In this document: positions 1 through 15,441 of the stretch, one piece after another | How the letters are laid out: each line of letters opens with the position of its first letter | Numbering within the stretch: position 1 is the stretch's first letter | Assembly: GCA_030141605.1 (NCBI GenBank) | Contig: JAQGDQ010000007.1 | Span: forward strand, 547,173 to 607,172 | DNA: 60,000 nt | Reading direction: 5' to 3' | From: Tubiluchus corallicola | Taxonomy: Eukaryota > Priapulida > Priapulimorpha > Priapulimorphida > Tubiluchidae | The notes under the pieces: model-generated | Databases searched by the model: none | Told to the model about the DNA's origin: nothing | Seen by the model: the letters and a program-made list of their open reading frames with translations, nothing else | Made by a program: the position numbers and the translations under genes

Positions 1-1801
<1,801 letters not shown>

Positions 1802-2346
1802 AATGTTACCAAAGGGAAAAACTTGAATATGTTTGTGGCGTGTTACCCATAGATATTAAATACAAAAGGATTGTTATTAAATTCCTGATCAAAACCATGT
1901 GCAATGAAGAGAATGATATAGTTAGGAAAGACTGTTGCGCATTGCTTGCGATGAACAGGTGAGAAATCATTATTTACACAATCAAATAGCTAACTTGGGT
2001 GAATTTTTAAAGGAGTGTAAAGCTTTTAATATTTGCACGGCTAACCTTAATAAAATACCTTATGAAATTTTATCGTATACCAAAATTTGAGATTAATTAC
2101 TTTGTAAACGATGGACCCAAAGGTATGTTATTAAATCGCAAATGGAAGGCAGAAATGCATATCAATGTATGCTAGCTTTAAAACCATTACAATTGCCAAC
2201 AAACTTAAATAGAAATATAGAAATAGCATGCCACAGCTTTCTTGTCTCTCTGTCTGATAGGTTAGTGTCTACGAAAAATTGTATAATGTTTGTATAGAAA
2301 TTTTTGCCTGCAAAAAGAGCCTAATAAAGAGTTATCATCATCATTA

Positions 2347-2489
<143 letters not shown>

Positions 2490-2920
2490 CTCTCCTTCCC
2501 TCCTCACTTCCCTATCTCCCACAGTCTTAGTTCCTGTAATATGTACATTAATACGCCATGTATCAAATTCTTATCCTACTGACATTAAAATGTTTACTGA
2601 ATGTAGTTTATACACGTTACAGTTATGATAACAATCGATATTTTGATTGTTATTTATAAACTCACAGAATTAACATTTGTCGTATTTCCGTCTATATTTT
2701 TACCCGGGTCTTATTCACTTGTAACCGTTGTACCGTTTTTAGCTCAAAATTAAAGCAATATAAGTCCTTATTGCCTTTAAAAAGCACCACAGTCACTTCT
2801 CTTTTTAAACCAATCGTCTAGTTTTCTTAAGCGTTTTCGAATGTATCATTGATTGTTGAAAACGTAAATTGGTGTAAATGATAGTATCAGTAACAGCCGT
2901 GGACGTTTTGCAATTTAGTG

Positions 2921-2929
2921 GCGCCATCT
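2921..2929 (-). promoter_or_regulatory. CTCF/YY1-like site AAGATGGCGCC
   Basis: The minus strand reads CAAGATGGCGCCAC, which fits both the AGATGGCGC CTCF core and the AAGATGGCG YY1 core. Motif match only. Confidence 0.22.
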
Positions 2930-4038
2930 TGATGGAATTATTCTCAGAGAGCGTTTTCTTCAGCTTTATCCTAAAATTGCACCCGTCTCTTGTTGTCAGT
3001 CGAGCACAATAAGGAATAAAAAAATTGATGCGTTTTTATCGCCGAGCGCTTATGGCAGTCGAACAGGTGGACAATGAAACGGTGATATCTTACTGACTTG
3101 TACAAGATAAAGTCACAATGGGTGGGGGAAGAGCCGTGGGTTGATAATGACCGCACTGCAAACAAGCGATTTCAAAGCGTTTCCTAAGTACGAGCGCAAC
3201 CGACAAGCTCATACAATGCTCACCTATCATCAGATTTAAGCCATAGACCCGCACTTAAACCATAGACCGGTAATGCTCGACATATTTTCAACCAATTTGC
3301 TTTTATGGACGCGAAGGTAAAACAATATTTTCACTATTTTTGATAGCCTTTCAAGCGGGCAAAAGAAGCTTACGAATTGAGCGATAATTTGGCTGCCGTT
3401 TTCCTGCTCAATTCACGTATTTGGCATAATGTTTTGCGCGCACAATACGACTGGCAAACGTGGCATGAATAGATCTGCTATTGGTCACTGCACACCAATG
3501 CAAACCAATCAACAGACAGCTTAATTCCAGAATAACTGGCAGTTTACTTCTGAATTTATGTGCAAATAGGCTTAGCCAGGGTCATGAGCAATTTAATGTT
3601 CCTGGACAAATATTTAAATTATTCTTTAGGAAGTTGGATTGTTGATTTACCTGCTTCTAATGCACCTTAACACGAAACAACTTTCTCACATGAATTTCTA
3701 CGAGCAGTCGTTGTTTGGTATTTTTCTCTTGATTCTTTCCAAACTTACAGACTGCTAGTCTAGTGATAACTGTCTTCTTAGTTTTTACTTCGTTATACAT
3801 AAGTAGTACATAAATTTTAATGGAGCCTGTTATTAGCATTAGATGTCAGATTTCTCATTGTGAAAGCAATTTGGCTAATTTTGTTTTTTTTAAGTATACT
3901 CTCTTAATTCAATAATTATTGGTCCTAATTGTATAAACGTAGACTCGACAGCTATAATTATATTACATATACTCACAGTACATGTGCAACTTGTGAAAAC
4001 TTAAGATAATGTAGCGAACAAAAAAGGCAGAAACTGTC

Positions 4039-4078
4039 TTTACTTTTAAATAACTCATCAGAGTTATTTAAAAGTAAA
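4039..4078. repeat. Perfect 18-bp inverted repeat, 4-nt loop
   Basis: Arms TTTACTTTTAAATAACTC (4039-4056) and its exact complement (4061-4078) around ATCA. A short ATCAGAGTAG direct repeat follows at once. AT-rich but not simple sequence. Confidence 0.8.
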
Positions 4079-5166
4079 TCAGAGTAGGAAGTGAATCAGA
4101 GTAGAATGTGGGAAAAGCTTCTTTTACTAAGTAGCGCTTCCTTTTTACACGAAAAACATGCAGAAGGATTTCATCAATTCAATATTGCAAATGCCTGTTG
4201 TGTTAACAAGCTCACGGCACCAAATGTACTTAATAGCTTTGCAAAATTAAATATCAACCAGAATCATAGGCACTCTAACTATAATAGACTTTTCTTATCT
4301 AACTTTTAGGTAGCCCAACCAGACGTAAGTTGAAATCAGATTGATTTTTATTCTATTTTTCTGTTGCTATGCATGTATAATTCCGCTACTTGTCGTACAC
4401 CTCACATGGCGGCTGCACACTTTCTTGCTTTGCACCTGAAAATGGCAGTGTATAAAGAGTTATTTATTTTAAAAGACTGCGCATAACTTATCTGCCATAT
4501 AACAATTTTTTTGAAGGTGCTGTACAATTGAAAATATTTAGATAAAAGGCTAAAAAATAATACAATTAGATCTGTCTATACATCAAAAAATTTATTGATC
4601 ATTTAAATTTGAAATATTCTCTTATTTCAGTTAAAAAATTACGCACTGAAGAGCTCAACTAGTTGAGCGGTTATAGCTGGGCCGGAGCCTTGTTCATTAC
4701 TAACGATATTATATAGAATAAAAAACTGAAACGGTAGAGAAGTGTTAACCAACCCCATTCGTATTAAATATCCAGGAGATGAAAAAAAGAAGTGTTAACC
4801 ACATTTTAGGCACTATGTTTGTTAATCGATGGTCATTTCAGCTCAAAATGAAGCTATATGAAACGCCTATTATTGTAGCAACGCACTTCAAGCTTAAACT
4901 TACGCATGCAGTCTTAACAAAAGGAATCGAGGCTAAACAGGCAATTTATCCAACTTAACATCGCAGAAGATCTCTGCCCAGCCGTGATTATTTCAACTTT
5001 ATAAGCCATTACTTACATTGGCTTTATCAAAACTCGACAGATGGAGAGATTCACGGAGAAAGCGAAAAGGAAAACCGATAAGGGGAGCAGCTTGTTTGCA
5101 GGGCTTAATAGTAATGTCACATTTCAAAGCGTAAAGCAAAAATTATAATTTCACATTGCACCCTGA

Positions 5167-5175
5167 AGATGGCGC
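5167..5175 (+). promoter_or_regulatory. CTCF/YY1-like site AAGATGGCGCT
   Basis: The plus strand reads GAAGATGGCGCTG, the same core as the site near 2921 on the other strand. Motif match only. Confidence 0.22.
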
Positions 5176-6042
5176 TGTACAAAGTGCGTGATGGCTTGTT
5201 GTCAGCATCATTGCTGTGTTACTTAGTCAAGCACAATCACCTCCTAAGGTACATCATCTCCTTCTCCTCTGGTTTGCTCCACCCCACCAATAATTGGGAC
5301 GACTCTTGTGTGCGTGCAGAGGTAGTTGGCGTAACAAAAATTCCTTTGGTACAGGAGAATAAAGTAATTTTCCGATTATAGTCTAGGAGAATTGCTCGCA
5401 ATCGTCTGCCCAACAATGAATACCATGGAGCAATTTTTCGCCTCTCTTGGAACGAGCTGCTCTGACGAGTTCTTTTCAATTTGTTTATCTTGACAAAAAC
5501 TTGCATTGATGCCGCAGTGATAAAACTGGCATTAACTTCACTATAGGGTACTAATTTTACAGAAAATTAGTAATAGAAACCCGAATCAAAGGTTCAGAAA
5601 TTTGTGAAATTATAGGATGCCGAACAGGAAATAATGTATTATCTAAACGTTTAGCTAATTGTTGGCAGGCAGGTGTGATTACAAACTGTGTAATTTTCTA
5701 TAATAGTTTTATCTTGCATGTTTAGATTCCATACGCAAGTTTTAGTTTTCTTATCTGTAACGCGTGCCTTAATAATAAAACGTTGAAAACAAAAACCCCG
5801 GGTAGCAGTTTAGACTTCGTACGTTAACACCGTCAACTGTTTCCGTAACATTTTTAAGCAACTTGTTGCAGAAAAATTTTGTCAAAATCGTTTGTCAGAG
5901 GTCACCTGATTTGCACCAAGGCTTCAAAGTGTTTGTGAGCAGTTCCTCCTGGTTCTTTTAGCGACGTTGGTCATTTACTAACACACATCTATATCAAACT
6001 GACAAAAGGCACTTATGGTCAGTATATAACTACGTACAGTTT

Positions 6043-6105
6043 AAGTTAAATTAAATTAAACTAATCAAGTCAAATCAAACCAAATCAAATTAAACTGAAT
6101 TAAAA
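6043..6105 (+). repeat. Degenerate AAATY pentanucleotide repeat
   Basis: Five-base steps such as TAAAT, CAAAT, CAAAC, TCAAG over about 60 bp, an old decayed array. Confidence 0.6.
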
Positions 6106-6810
6106 CATTCCTGTTAATTGCCGTTAATCCATGAACAAATGCAGGCATTTCAGCAGCGTGTAAAGAAAAACAACAGTATTCATGAAATGAACCAGGAGGG
6201 TCGAACATTCATGAATAAAAAATATTTTTTGATTTCATCGAAAGTATATTGTTTCAGAACAACACAGCATTTTTTAGGGATTTTGGCTTTGACTTCGTTT
6301 TTACGGAATCTCTACGTTTACCCAAGAATGATGTTTCAAAACTCTGTAACACTCACTGGAATTTCTATAGTGCTGCCACACTGCTGTTCCTCCGACCATT
6401 TCGACCATGAAAATATACATATTCCACGATTATCACGAGGACGCACAAAGAAATGATGTTTTACCAAAAAAATTTAAAGGTTTGTTTGTGTTTTTGCGCG
6501 TTAATGTGTTTGCATTGACCAATAATTCATGTACTTGCCAAGCAACTGCAACAAACTGTAATTACTGTAATAACTCTGTAAATAATGAGCCATAAAAAAC
6601 TTTGTTTTCATCGCGATTTATTGAAAATATTTGAGTAAAATTGCTTGTAAGCTTTATTGCCGTATTTTATTGCAACAGGCATTGGAATTCGGAAATGAAT
6701 CTATAGGTCTCTTATTTATAAATTTATACGAAAATGTGAGATTTATCGAATTTTCTATATTCTAGATTATGCTTTATTATAATCATAATGTCAAAATTAG
6801 GATTAGTAAA

Positions 6811-6930
6811 CACACAATTAGTCAAATTACGTTTTGATATGAAACTTGAAAGAAAAAATGCGTAAAATTTTTACTGTAGCCTGGATTTGAACGAGAGACT
6901 TTTTGCTTACAAGGCATAGGGGATTAACTT
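6811..6930 (-). mobile_element. tRNA-derived SINE candidate, copy 1 (diverged)
   Basis: Homologous to 55577-55690. Shared blocks include CACAATTA, TTTTGATA.. AAACTTGAAAG, GTAAAATTTT, GCCTGGATTTGAAC and TTTTTGCTTACAAGGCA. The minus strand shows a B-box-like GTTCAAATCC and the same anticodon-loop-like TTGTAAGC. The A-box end is worn away. Confidence 0.55.
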
Positions 6931-8160
6931 TGGAACTTTGAATGAAGTTGTTTAAATTTGCAGAAATTGTGCTTACAGATACAGTTAGCTGATACAAACC
7001 AAAAAAAAATCTTGTATTATCTTATGTGTAACTCGCTTGTGAAGTAACTCTATAAAGTTGTTTGTTTTGCTGTACTGTTGTTGTTAATGTTGTAATTTTT
7101 GTTGTTGTTTTTCATGTAATAAATTTTAACAGTTTTTAAATATTGTGATGTCAGGCAGAGTTATTTCTCATTTTTACGTTATTTTTACATTTGATATTAT
7201 TCCACGTTTACACTTTTATGAAAAAAAAAACGGATAACGATAAATGGTGTTCTGGATGACGTATCCAGGTAGTTGCTTCTCCAATTCAATGTTTCACATT
7301 CCAGGTTAGTTTTTAAGCCATTGCTATTGCTCATTAGTTATTTATTAAAACGTTTCAGCTGTCTCTGCAGTTGTTAGCCATTGGATTTTCCAACTGTTAC
7401 TGTTAATGTTATGTTAATACAATAATACATCGTTGTTAAAACATACCTACACGTACTAAAACGAATAATCGCAGAAATCTAACCAAATCTGCTCTACTTT
7501 GTACACTCATACACTAATGCTCAAGGCAATGTGCTTCTCTATAACCCATTACCAGCAGTTGATAAAGTAATAGTTCATGTTACAGACACTCAGTAATGAA
7601 ATTAATGTCTGGACTTTATCAATTAACTACTACGCGTGATTGGCTATTGTTTTATTAATGCCTGTAGCGGTTGTTAGTTGAAATCAACTGGCTGCTTGTA
7701 GCATGCAAACTTTCAATTTAACCCCATCACGAGACGCTCATTACATTATAATGTCACTGATTGGCAGGTAAATAATTACACCTATTCAACCGCACTTATT
7801 GTCAGTAATAGGCCTTACTTGCTTTATTGATTAATAAAGGTATGGCAATTGCACATTAAAGCATATGCTCACCAGGTGCGCTAAAAACGCCCACCTCCGA
7901 TCTATAATTATTTAACGCTCTAGTTTGAAGATGACATAAGGTTGGAATCGAGACAACATAAGCTCTTCAGACATTGCAACAAAGAATTTCAAGACACCAG
8001 TAGCTTATTTAATTAGGCCTAAGTAGTTATTAATTTACACATGTATATGCGTAAATAAATAAGTACATGGATTGAATGAATGAATAAATGCATGATCAAG
8101 TAGACCTATAAATACATAAATATGTAATCACGATACAGTAGTTTTATTTTTTTGTTTTAG
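6931..8160. other. No gene seen
   Basis: Unique AT-rich sequence. CAGGTA/CAGGTG sites at about 7765 and 7872 are single and not clustered. Confidence 0.55.
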
Positions 8161-8510
<350 letters not shown>

Positions 8511-11246
8511 GACTCGATCAGTAATTCTGTTTCAAAACGCCATGCAGTTTTGATGATTCAGGTAATACACTTTCATTTTCATTTTTACTTTTACTTATAT
8601 TTACTAATGTAAATTCATTGTTGCATGTATGTATGCTTTTTATGGCAATAAACTTAAAAGAAAACTTAAAAAATTAAAAAATAATATTATGAATACTTGT
8701 AAAACGAATAGCGTTAAAACTATAAACCTAGTTTTGAGCCTTTTAAATGCAAATCTTCTTGTTTAACAATCCGTTCGTCACGTCCGTTACTTGAGTTAAG
8801 CAATTTTCTGAAGCGTTCCTAGATAGCTTACACCACGCTTTTTAGTTGAAGGTTCTGCATGATATTTTTTGCAGAACTGACATGCCTACGTAATGAAGCA
8901 AAAAGTTTATAATCTATAAAAGCCTATAGTCTATGAAAATAAGTATGATTAATATACCAACATTTGCGATAACTTCTGAATTGAAACAGCGACATTATTA
9001 CGTTATTACAAATCAACAAACACTTTTCTGAAAAAAGACAGGATGATTTTTATATACTACTCATTTTCAAATTAGATCAGAAGTATACATTTTAACACAA
9101 TTAATACTGTAAAAGTGTTTCTAATAATTAAATAATAGATTTAATTAACGGCGGGCGAGCCAAACTACTGATGACATCACAAACTAACTTAATTTTCAAC
9201 AGTAAAATTATTTCACGAGCTTGTTGCACATGTTTCCAAAGGCAAAAATTGAAGTGCAGTGCTACTGTAGGACATCCAGTGTGTTGTGCTAAAACTAGGC
9301 AAGTTTTAAGAAAAAATTCGATTTCAAATTTACCGTTGTGCTCCCGCATGAGCTGTCGAACGTGTGTAGTTCGTCACAAACTAACACATTTGAACTGAGA
9401 GCTACAGCACCGGTTTTTGTGCAATGCGTTTTCGAAATGCCGCCGCTAGTGAACAGGCGAATGACGAAATGCACGTAACAGCGAAGAATTCTTTCACATA
9501 AATCATTTTTGAAGAAATAGTATGTTTTCTTTCAATATTTTAAAGAGTAGACAGTTTTGACGTACAGCTTAAAATTGGGTCAGGTTTTGCTTGAAACTTT
9601 ATATATATATATACGTAGGCTACACCACACTTTCTTAATTAAAGTGCTAAGCTAGCCTAGTCTTAAGTAGGCCTATATAATATGCTTGGGCTATAAAATA
9701 TTTAATTTTAATGTATTTATAATAGGTGATTCAACAAATATTTTGATTATTGATTTAGCCTACTAAAGCTGTCGAAATTTATTTTAATTTTTAATTTCAT
9801 ATTAATATTCATATTAATTATAAAATAATAGGCTCTACACATATTGATGTACATGGGGCAAACGAATTTTCAAATTTTTCTTTGAAAGACTGAGCTTTTC
9901 AATTTGCAAATTATAATGCAGCCATTGTATTCGAGCATCGAAACTGTAAAATAGTAATAACGCAAGATTAAATCCAATATTCATTTTAACACTTTTTTAC
10001 CTATAATGGCGTCGTGTGTGTTTTACTTATTACTTCATGCTTGTGAACTTTATTACATTAATTTATAGGGCAAGCAAATTTATTTCTCAAATGTCACGCA
10101 ATCGTTATAAGAGCCAGTCAGTGATTAATCACTCATTTTCAAGCATCAACCAATCAGCGTGTAGAAAAGTTTCGTGTGTAAAACGATAATTAACCCTCGT
10201 CAGCGACGCCATTACACTCGTAATGGCTGCCACTCAGCGCAATGGATGGTATTCAGGCAACATTTTTACACAGCTTTTCAAGTAGCAAAGCAAAGAACAT
10301 GGACCCCTGTTAAGAAATGTGATCCCTGTCCTTATGCAATCAACTTCAAGAATAGAATAATTGCCAAAAATCAGATTTTCGCCGCTGCTCACAAAGCCGC
10401 CATTGTGCGTCTGTTGTCAATGGACCTATTTACTCATGACGTCGGTTAGTAATCAGCCGCGATCACTCCGCGTTCAAGATGTCATAAGATTACCGGCAAT
10501 AGAGTAGACGATTACATAGCACGCTATTGCCTACTTATTACTGCGAGGGTTGCCGAGAAAAAAACGCTCTAAAAGAAGGGTGTTTCTAGCAAGATATTGC
10601 AAGATACTGAAGCGACATCTAGTTGATATTTCCACAAGCGGTAGGAACTTCTCTAGTTCACTAAAAGTACTACGCGCTCTTTTATTACGCCGGCGTAAAT
10701 CACAAATGGTTTAAAGGCTTAAATAAAATGCACAGTTGTCCCCACGATATCAACGCCCCCTGTGGATGAATTCGCCATTCTAAAAGCGTTTGAGCCCCCA
10801 GTGATTAGTTTGTTACTTGACGGTTTAATGTCCAATAGATTATGTCAATAAACGAGGCGGCTGCCTTATTTCCCATTACTCTAGCTTATTGCTTGTAATC
10901 TGCGCATACTTGCGCACAATTGTGCACAATAATTGAATAATTGTTGTTTATATAGCACAATCACATTCCAGCCATTCCGCTGTGTCTTCAACTCGATGCC
11001 AATTTTCATGAGAAAAGATGTTTGTTCGGCGAGCATTTCTGCACACATTAGGCTCTTCAAATGAGACTGCAGGTGGCGTGGCTAGGAGGGCTTTCGGTAG
11101 ACATTGAAGCCCAGAGATTTCAGCCATAAGGCCCTCGACCATCAGCAATGTTGAGTGATCAGGTGCCTTTAAGAAACAGGCACGGAACTGAAAAATTAAC
11201 AATTTCGAAAAAAACATTTTTACATTACACAAATGCTTTGCCTTTG
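8511..11246. other. No gene; less AT-rich block at about 10.1-11.2 kb
   Basis: 8.5-10.1 kb is AT-rich and featureless. 10130-11230 is richer in GC and CpG, with a CCAATCAGCG near 10150 and ACGCCCCCTGTGG near 10753. Two frames of 91 and 94 codons lie here, on opposite strands, but neither resembles a known domain. May be conserved non-coding or old transposon sequence. Confidence 0.5.
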
Positions 11247-11321
11247 TAGTTCGGTGGTGTAATCGTTAGCATAACTGCCAAGAAAACAGAAGGTCTTGGG
11301 TTCGAGTCCCTATGTTCGAAG
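11247..11321 (+). mobile_element. tRNA-like SINE head or tRNA pseudogene
   Basis: A-box-like TGGTGTAATCGTTAGC followed by an exact Pol III B box GGTTCGAGTCC at 11299-11309. The acceptor ends do not pair, the anticodon stem has only about three pairs and position 33 is not T, so it is not a functional tRNA. It differs from the 6.8/55.6-kb family. Confidence 0.5.
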
Positions 11322-14300
11322 GTGCAATTATTTTCTGACCTTTTTATTTAGTATTACCTTCGTGCGTTTCTGAATACTAGATATAGGCAGCTATCAGTTT
11401 ATCTGTACGGTATATATAACTATTATCCGAGACAAAGCTATTTAGAAATTACTACTTTCCAGGGCCTAAAGATTAGCAAAGTCGCAAGAGCTACTTGCTG
11501 GCATACGAAATCACTTTATGTCTCCAAGATGTCATTCATCATAACAGTGTGAAGTTAGACAAAATACAGTTTTGCTTGTTGAAATTTGCTGAACCAAATG
11601 GGACAGATAAAACTAGTTGTGCCAGTTGTGGCAGATCCACTACAGCAAGTTTTTAGCTACAACTGACTATCTTAGTTCAAATTAGCAGACTGAGATTCTC
11701 TGAAATATATAACGTCATTAAGGCAATAATAATTGTGCCAGTTACCAGACCCTGTTTCACTACAACAAAATAGGCCTACTGGCCTTCCCACCTACAATGT
11801 TGGTATTCACAGTCATAATCTAATTAATGACATTTCTGATGTTTGTTAGTTTATCTGCAAGACTATGAAATGTATATATATGAAATGCCGTGGTGAAATT
11901 ATCATAGCATGGGACGTTACTCAATACTGTTATTTGTTATATAAGAGGTCCATACGTCAGCCATGTTCTATCGTCCAGGTTGAGACTCACCATCTAAAAC
12001 ATGAAATAGTTTAGCTGCGAACAATCAAGTCTTCATTTTTGTAGATAATCTGGTGAGGTCTGATTGCCAGTTGGTAACTGTCTGCCTCAAACTATTTAGA
12101 CATAATTGGAAACCATGCACTGCCAACAGTACCAGATCCCCCCCAGCGCATGATTTAGTCAGTCTGTCTAGACCTAAATATACTTTATATTGACGAATAG
12201 CCATGAATTAGCCGTAGGTCCAACATGTACATCAGCCACCTTGCAAGATAGAACTTGGGTAGGGCTGGCGGTCCACACCACCTAGTGGTCCATAGTTCAG
12301 GGTCCTAGTACTAGTATTACAGATCTGAATGATGTTTTAGGTTCAAATCACTCACAGTAATCCATCATTATTATAACTTGACTCGTTCAGCTTTGCTCTT
12401 ACACTCCATAATTATTCTTTTTATCAGTTTTCACTAAACTATACATCCTGATAGGTTGCCATTTATTAATGCTTTGTTCACGTATTGCAACTTATAGATG
12501 CCTCTGTTTTGTTTAAGGATTTCCTCCTGAACGCCACGAAAATAGAGCAAATGGACATTCCTCGCAAGATTGCGTCTTTTGTTTGGCTCTACAAGATTGC
12601 ACGTTTTGTTTGATCCTGCCAGTTTGGATTTGTATAAATTTTGGATAAGTGCAATGCGCTGTATTTAGTTTATTCTTCCCATCAGTATTTGAAAGCATAT
12701 CTCTGCCAGCAATAATTACGACATCATAATTATCTAAGCTTAGCGATTCTTGCTTTGTGATACGATGATAGGCAAAGCTAATTCGGTTATTTGTGTAAGC
12801 CAATCACAACAATCAATTTGTTTAGAAAATCGTTATTATTGGTGCATTCCGCCCCGTTAAAGACATTATTAATCATGGAAAAGTACTAAATAAACCATAG
12901 AAAAAGGAAGTTCGCCTTATTTGTGTTTAAGCTTTCTGATTTTTGTTGGTTCAAAATACGATTATCGTGAAAACGTGTGAGAAAATATTTCTTTTTACGC
13001 CAAATGAAGTGAATTAATGTCACAAAGCAATGGTTAAGTTGCTTTTCATGCACGCTATAGGAAATAAACTTATAATTAAATTAATTATAATTTAATGGGA
13101 AAAACGATAAAACCGCAGCATTAAAGTCTTGACAAATTTGTAATGAGCCCGTGGCGGTGTTCGACACATTTAAGGACAGACTGTAAGGGTCAATATTGGT
13201 AGTCGCTGCTTGGTCCTAAGTCCAATCATGTCAGACGAGGCTGGGGTAATGGGCGTTGACTATTTAGCGGCTTTTTTGATGAACTGTACACAGTGTTCTA
13301 CATACAAACAGAAGTGTTTACTAATAATTAAAATCTGCACAAAACTGACTTCATTGCAACACTGTTTACAGAAGCAATCCATTTGATTTATGGCATGAAT
13401 TGCGAATAATCGGTACAGTTTTGTCGTGTTAAAGGTCTTACTGGTATTTTTTGCAAAGCAAAAGAGAGAAACATTAGATTCGAGATTGACTCAGAAATTT
13501 GTGAGATCATTTTATAACTATCTGGTAACTCTATAATGAACTATGAATTGCTACAAATGTATAGACTTAGAAGAGTTCTATTTTGAATTCAAAACTACTT
13601 TTCGTTGTAAAGCATATACAAGTTTAGTAGTTTATTAAAATAATATTGTAACATATGCAAAACTGGAACCGGTAAAACATCTCCGCATGGCTGAGTATCG
13701 GGCTTTATTTCATGGATTGCAGATTTTGGCTTTTCCTTCTTTGAGAAAACATTAATGTAAAGTAGTTGAAAGGTATTGTTAAAATATAAGGTTAATAATT
13801 GTAATTTTTTATCTCTTTTCTCTCTCGTTTTTCTTTTTTCTTCTGGTGCTACTGCTATAATCTTCAGTTGTTTGAGGAGTTCAAAACATTCCGTCGTTAA
13901 ACTGTTTAATGTTAATTGTTAATAACTTGCTAAAAGCATTATTACATTAGCCAGTAATTGCTGGTCTTAACATTCTATCCACAGTTTAACTCAACTGCTA
14001 GCAAAAGCTCCCCCTGGCGGTCGTTTCGGTTAAAATCGCTTTACTCAGCAGGTCCTATTAGTCTCGCCGCTCGCTTCTAATTGAGAACAAATTTATAAGC
14101 CATTAGAAGTTGTTGGGTGTCCGTTGGGAGGAGGTAGCTACTACACTGCTAATTTATCGGTGAGTCGGGAGGGAGTCCTTCTTCCACTTTACGACGTGTT
14201 TAGTGGCTTCTGTTTCCCCGACAGATGGCGGGACGTTCAATTATACGCCGCGTTAGGTTGAACAATGGTGAATTCATGCGCAAATCAACATGTTTGTATT

Positions 14301-15256
14301 TGTGGCTAAGAAACAGTAAGGCGGTGATTGTAAAGGGTAGTGTACACTAACCTTTAGAGCAAACGCCTTCCACCGTCAATAGCAAACTATACACTAATCA
14401 TAATATACGTTACGTCAAAGTAGGCTGTTTCTTTCCTTTTCCCAATTCTCCTTTTAATGTTTTCTGCCTGACTTCCTTTTTTTATTCTCTTCTTTTTTCC
14501 TTTTTGTTCGTTCTTTCTTTTTTACTCATGCTTTTTATTTTTGTTTTTCCTACACCTGTAATCCTGCTTTAAAATCTTTTTAGCTGTTATTGTTTTTCAT
14601 ACGCACCTAGTGTTAAACTATAACTCAAAACAATTAAATTATAAAATATTGAAAGGGAACATACTATTTTTTTCTAGAATAACTTACACGAATGAATTAT
14701 TTACCACAGAGACATAATTTCGCGTTCGCGCGGCTAGCTCTTCACTGTTATATGCATTCGCCATTCGCTAGTTAGATAGATGCTAGAACCTGAATTTTGA
14801 AGACGCGTCGTACAAAAAACAGGTGGTGTACCTCTCAGTTCAGTGATGTTCATTTTTGACGTAGCGCATACGTTCGAGAACTAATGTATGAGCAGAGAAA
14901 TAACTTGCCTGTTTTTGTATATTACACTGAATGTTGTACAGTCACACAGTACTTAAATTTTCGCTTTCGCAAACAAGTGCAACACGCTCGTAGAATGAGC
15001 TGTTGAAAATTATGTTCAGTTGTGATGCGTCCACTAACTGGGCTCGCCCGTCGTTAATTAAGTTTTTAACATAATATTTAATTATCAGAAACGCTTAGGC
15101 ATTATTATAGGTATTAAAATGCATACGTTTGCCGTACTTCAAAATTGGACAGAATGTGACAAATTATCCTGTTTTCTTTTAAGAAACCGCAAGTGTAGCA
15201 GAAACTAAGAAATGAAAGAAAGAGACAGGAAAACCAGAAAACAAAAATGAAAAAGG
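11322..15256. other. No gene; unique non-coding with CTCF-like sites
   Basis: Mostly AT-rich. Less AT-rich blocks at about 13140-13270 and 13980-14280 are candidate conserved elements. A near-palindrome around CACCTAGTGG at 12278-12287 is a weak CTCF-like match. Confidence 0.5.
14005..14020 (+). promoter_or_regulatory. CTCF-like site, long match
   Basis: AAGCTCCCCCTGGCGG resembles the reverse-orientation CTCF motif (GCGCCCCCTGGTGG) with two differences. It starts a unique, less AT-rich block at about 13980-14280. Confidence 0.3.
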
Positions 15257-15257
15257 T

Positions 15258-15312
<55 letters not shown>

Positions 15313-15323
15313 GGGAGAGAGAA

Positions 15324-15407
<84 letters not shown>

Positions 15408-15441
15408 GAGAGAGAGTGAGAGAGAGAGAGAAAGAGAGAGT
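15257..15441 (+). repeat. (GA)n microsatellite, interrupted
   Basis: About 185 bp of GA with AAAG, GGGG and GTGA interruptions; purine-only strand. Confidence 0.95.

Larger units (their letters stand above)
2490..6042. other. No gene seen; unique non-coding
   Basis: AT-rich unique sequence. Holds the two AAGATGGCGC sites, the 18-bp hairpin and a repeated AGAAGTGTTAACCA at 4739 and 4788. Short open frames lack any recognisable domain. Confidence 0.55.

Noticed and set aside
11247-11321. Functional tRNA gene
   Set aside because: Acceptor and anticodon stems do not pair and position 33 is not T, despite good A and B boxes.
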